From assembly GCF_001695855.1 (NCBI RefSeq), contig NZ_MBSS01000023.1:248001-312000 (forward strand): DNA of 64,000 bases. Direction: 5' to 3'. The DNA is from Ensifer sp. LC163 (lineage in GTDB: Bacteria > Pseudomonadota > Alphaproteobacteria > Rhizobiales > Rhizobiaceae). Of this stretch, positions 61,736-64,000 are shown one piece after another (position 1 is the stretch's first letter; each line of letters begins with the position of its first letter). The notes under the pieces were generated by a model. That model saw nothing but the letters and a program-made list of their open reading frames with translations, was not told the origin of the DNA and searched no databases. The translations under genes were made by a program, and so were the position numbers.

Positions 61736-62521
61736 ATGCTGGATCTGATCAGGCAATCCCTGGCCCAGTTCACGCCCGCCGAGCGCAGGATCGCGGAAGC
61801 GATCCTCGACACGCCGAGCACGGCCATCACCTGGTCGATCACCGATGCGGCGCGCGTCGCCAAGGTCAGCGAGCCATCGATCATCCGTTTCTGCCGGCGG
61901 CTCGATTGCGACGGATTTCCGGATTTCCGTCTGAAGCTCGCCCAGCAGCTTGCCGTTCGCCAGTCCACGGCAACCGTCGCCGAAAACGGAACCGATCCGT
62001 TCTCCGGCATGGTGGACGACATCTTTAATCGCGCGGCAGAGGCATTGCGGGAGGCGCGGCACGACCTCGACCTCGATTCCCTGCGCCGCGCTGTCGATCT
62101 TCTGGCGAAGGCTCGCCGGATCGACATCTATGGCTATGGTGGATCCGGCTTTCTGGCAGGAGAGGCCCAGCATCGCATGGCCTCTCTCGGGATCGCCAGC
62201 GTCGCCTATGCCGATCCGACCTTGCAGATGGTCTCGGCCGCCCGCCTGTCCCCTTCAGATGTGCTGTTCGTCCTCTCCTTCTCAGGTCGTACCAGCTACC
62301 TGATCTCCAACATCGAGATCGCCAAGAAGTCGGGGGCGCGCATCGTTGCCATCTCCCCCGGCGGCTCCATCGTCGCCTCACTGGCCGACGAGAACATCAA
62401 TCTCAATGCCTACCGCACATCGGCGAGACCGCTCATCGTGCCCACCGGCCGCGCGCCGATGTATGTGATGCTGGACGTGCTCTTTGCCCTGCTGGCGCCT
62501 AAGCTTCACGAGACGGGCTGA
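61736..62521 (+). CDS. RpiR-family regulator with SIS domain
   Basis: About 261 residues. N-terminal RpiR helix-turn-helix (AQFTPAERRIAEAILDTPST, then VAKVSEPSIIRFCRRLDCDG) and a C-terminal sugar-isomerase (SIS) domain with IDIYGYGGSGFLAGEAQHRM, DVLFVLSFSGRTSYLISNIE. SIS domains bind phosphosugars, so the protein should sense a sugar phosphate. ATG 61736 gives the usual N-terminus; a TTG at 61682 would add 18 residues. Last gene of the operon; candidate ligand of its DNA-binding domain is the palindrome at 56849-56869. Confidence 0.92.
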   Translation: MLDLIRQSLAQFTPAERRIAEAILDTPSTAITWSITDAARVAKVSEPSIIRFCRRLDCDGFPDFRLKLAQQLAVRQSTATVAENGTDPFSGMVDDIFNRAAEALREARHDLDLDSLRRAVDLLAKARRIDIYGYGGSGFLAGEAQHRMASLGIASVAYADPTLQMVSAARLSPSDVLFVLSFSGRTSYLISNIEIAKKSGARIVAISPGGSIVASLADENINLNAYRTSARPLIVPTGRAPMYVMLDVLFALLAPKLHETG

Positions 62522-62634
62522 ACCGGAGGGTCATCATCGTCGCTGACCTCGATGCCCCGATAACGATCGCCCGGCGCTGGTATCTATGAGCGCTGCCAGC
62601 GCCAGCGCGCAACATTCCGGATCGGCTGGCAGAC

Positions 62635-63216
62635 ATGGGTAAAGTTGCACGGAAGGGACAGACCAGCGAGATGAACGGCATTTCCACCACGCTCAACTCC
62701 CCCACGAACACCGCCGAGGGGCAGCCTTCCTCCCCGGGCCTTCACGTCTTCACGGATGGTTCGCATGAACCGATCTCCGGCAAAGGCGGATGGGCATTTG
62801 TCGTCTATCACGATGGCGCGGAAATAGCGGCCGCGTTTGGTGGCGCGCAAGGCTCCGCCGACAACACAATGGAGCTGACCGCGTTGCTCAAGGCAGCGCT
62901 GTGGATCAACAGCAATGCTTCTGGGCAGCCGGCGGTCGTCTGGTCCGACTCTGCCTACACAGTCAAGGGCTGCAACAGCTGGCGTCAGATCTGGAAGAAC
63001 AACGGCTGGAGAAAGATCGTCCCGAATGCAAAGGCCCGAAGCCGAGCGATAGCCAATCGCGACCTTTGGATGGCAATCGATCTTCAACTATCCCGCGCCC
63101 CTCTCCTGACCGTCGCATGGTGCAAGGGCCACTCCGGGATAGTCGGCAACGAACGCGCGGATACACTCGCATCGCATGGACGCCAATCGATCCGGAGCGG
63201 CGAACCGGCGCCCTAG
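62635..63216 (+). CDS. RNase HI-family protein
   Basis: 193 residues. After a 35-residue Ser/Thr/Asn-rich N-terminal extension comes an RNase H core with the four acidic catalytic residues: HVFTDGSHEPISGKGGWAFV (Asp), DNTMELTALLKAALWI (Glu), VVWSDSAYTVKGCNSWRQIW (Asp) and GNERADTLASHG (Asp), plus the His loop CKGHSGIVG. It would cut the RNA strand of RNA-DNA hybrids. Being isolated and with an unusual N-terminus it is probably an accessory paralogue of the chromosomal rnhA. The start could also be ATG 62671. Confidence 0.88.
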   Translation: MGKVARKGQTSEMNGISTTLNSPTNTAEGQPSSPGLHVFTDGSHEPISGKGGWAFVVYHDGAEIAAAFGGAQGSADNTMELTALLKAALWINSNASGQPAVVWSDSAYTVKGCNSWRQIWKNNGWRKIVPNAKARSRAIANRDLWMAIDLQLSRAPLLTVAWCKGHSGIVGNERADTLASHGRQSIRSGEPAP

Positions 63217-63317
63217 AAACGCAGAAACCGTCCTCGAAGGAAGACTGTTGGCACAGCGCGCATTCGTTGACGCTGTCAAAGCCCTTTGCAAGCCAACGAA
63301 GGCACCGCCCAGAACGT

Positions 63318-63626
63318 CTACTGGCGCACCTCCGAAGTGCTGTTCATGACAGCGGTCGCCGCGCGGCCGGACCGCGTTGAAGACAGATGCACAAGATTTA
63401 TTCCCAATTCGAGGAGCAACTCGGCCGGCTTGAGATCATGTTCTGCAAGGTTGTCCGTGTATCCGCGGATCGTACCCGCCACACATTTCGAGTGGGTGGC
63501 GAAGCGCGTGTCGCCCAGATCGTCGGCCTCTTCGGCGATGGCATCGAGCGCACAGGCCACCGTCTCGAGCATGCCGCACCGCTCGCGCAAGCTCATTTCT
63601 TCAAGCGTCTTCGGAATCCCGTTCAT
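63318..63626 (-). CDS. Hypothetical protein, 102 residues
   Basis: The ATG at 63626 is preceded by a perfect AAGGAGG at ideal spacing, so the gene is very likely translated. The protein is helical and acidic in the first 70 residues (LEEMSLRERCGMLETVACAL, DAIAEEADDLGDTRFATHSK), with several cysteines and no signal peptide; the last 20 residues look disordered. No family recognised. Confidence 0.6.
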   Translation of the reverse strand: MNGIPKTLEEMSLRERCGMLETVACALDAIAEEADDLGDTRFATHSKCVAGTIRGYTDNLAEHDLKPAELLLELGINLVHLSSTRSGRAATAVMNSTSEVRQ

Positions 63627-63910
63627 ATCGCCTCCTTCGCGCCCGGCAGGCTCGCTGCGGCGCTGGCATCGCGTTCGACGTCAGGTGTTAGGCAACATAT
63701 GGAGTTCCGTGCGAACATTAGCAAATCATGTCCGCCATGCGGCTAATGCATGACATGCGCCGGCCAGCTGACGACGCGCCGTGGAATTTAACCGAGAGCC
63801 CAGTGTTGGAGAGTAAAGGGTTCGGAATGGCGATCGCATTCGCGCTGCATCCCAGTAGAGCGGGTGACCGTCGGCAGATGACCGTCCAAACGGTGCGCTC
63901 GCCTGTTATT

Positions 63911-64000
63911 TCATTGTCCGGAGTAACGCGCTCGCGGACGGATCATGTGGCCGCTCTCCACCTGCTCCATCGCATGGGCAAGCCAACCGACGGTACGCGA
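63911..64000 (-). CDS. Citrate-synthase-family protein, extreme C-terminus
   Basis: The last 90 bases, read on the minus strand, encode 29 residues then a stop at 63911: RTVGWLAHAMEQVESGHMIR followed by PRARYSGQ. This matches the conserved C-terminus of bacterial citrate/2-methylcitrate-synthase-family proteins (RTxGWxAHxxEQxxSGxxIRPRARYxG). The gene starts beyond the right edge, so its specific activity (citrate, methylcitrate, or citrate-synthase-like) cannot be told. Confidence 0.75.
   Translation of the reverse strand, partial: SRTVGWLAHAMEQVESGHMIRPRARYSGQ

Noticed and set aside
1-64000. tRNA/rRNA genes, CRISPR arrays, insertion sequences, prophage or conjugation genes
   Set aside because: Looked for and not seen; the only repeats are the two rhizobial intergenic families and small operator-like palindromes.

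Overview
This is a GC-rich window that reads as a member of the Rhizobiaceae (Ensifer/Sinorhizobium/Rhizobium/Agrobacterium group). The evidence is two copies of an about 100 bp rhizobial intergenic mosaic repeat (24040-24141 and 30214-30315), two copies of a second palindromic repeat (1315-1370 and 37118-37170), a minCDE operon preceded by a perfect CtrA-type box, cyoABCD with SURF1, and many ABC transporters paired with dedicated regulators. In Sinorhizobium minCDE lies on a megaplasmid/chromid, and the accessory catabolic content here fits such a replicon (inference). No rRNA, tRNA, CRISPR array or intact insertion sequence was seen.

Layout. 1-8.4 kb: the end of an NCS2 purine/pyrimidine permease, then a redox and stress group (ohr, an EnvZ/OmpR-type two-component pair, a Tat-exported epoxide-hydrolase-like protein, a CcdA-thioredoxin fusion of the DipZ type, a second exported alpha/beta hydrolase, a DUF899 thioredoxin-like protein). 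8.7-19.2 kb: the most interesting locus. A SorC-type regulator, a ribose-type ABC importer and a divergent five-gene operon encode an MtnK-like kinase, an MtnA-like isomerase, a split transketolase and a RuBisCO-like protein. This looks like a salvage or catabolic route for a 5-substituted or 5-deoxy pentose in which a transketolase takes the place of the known downstream enzymes. 19.2-22 kb: MFS exporter, GNAT acetyltransferase, a small ORF. 22-31 kb: an IclR-led operon with an Fe3+-family ABC importer, type III CoA-transferase, CitE-like CoA-ester lyase, D-2-hydroxyacid dehydrogenase and RraA/HMG-aldolase-like protein, probably for a branched hydroxy-acid, followed by a convergent GlcG-like gene.

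31.6-37.1 kb: gene debris (hydrolase remnant), a YCII protein, a GNAT, a PaiB-like flavoprotein divergent from a MocR regulator, and an L-2-hydroxyglutarate-oxidase-like enzyme. 37.2-39.2 kb: minCDE. 39.7-46.3 kb: SURF1 and the cyoABCD quinol oxidase with a divergent MFS transporter. 46.7-50 kb: MFS/TetR pair, two small membrane proteins and a FecCD-permease relic. 50-53.5 kb: an IlvD paralogue with an unusual Lys-to-Arg change, a divergent LysR, and an Lrp/AsnC regulator. 53.5-56.7 kb: a sulfur module (class V aminotransferase, persulfide-dioxygenase-like MBL protein, TauE exporter). 56.8-62.5 kb: an AfuABC-like ABC importer operon with an inositol-monophosphatase-family phosphatase and an RpiR/SIS regulator, best read as sugar-phosphate uptake. 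62.6-64 kb: a stand-alone RNase H, a small ORF, and the extreme 3' end of a citrate-synthase-family gene running off the right edge.
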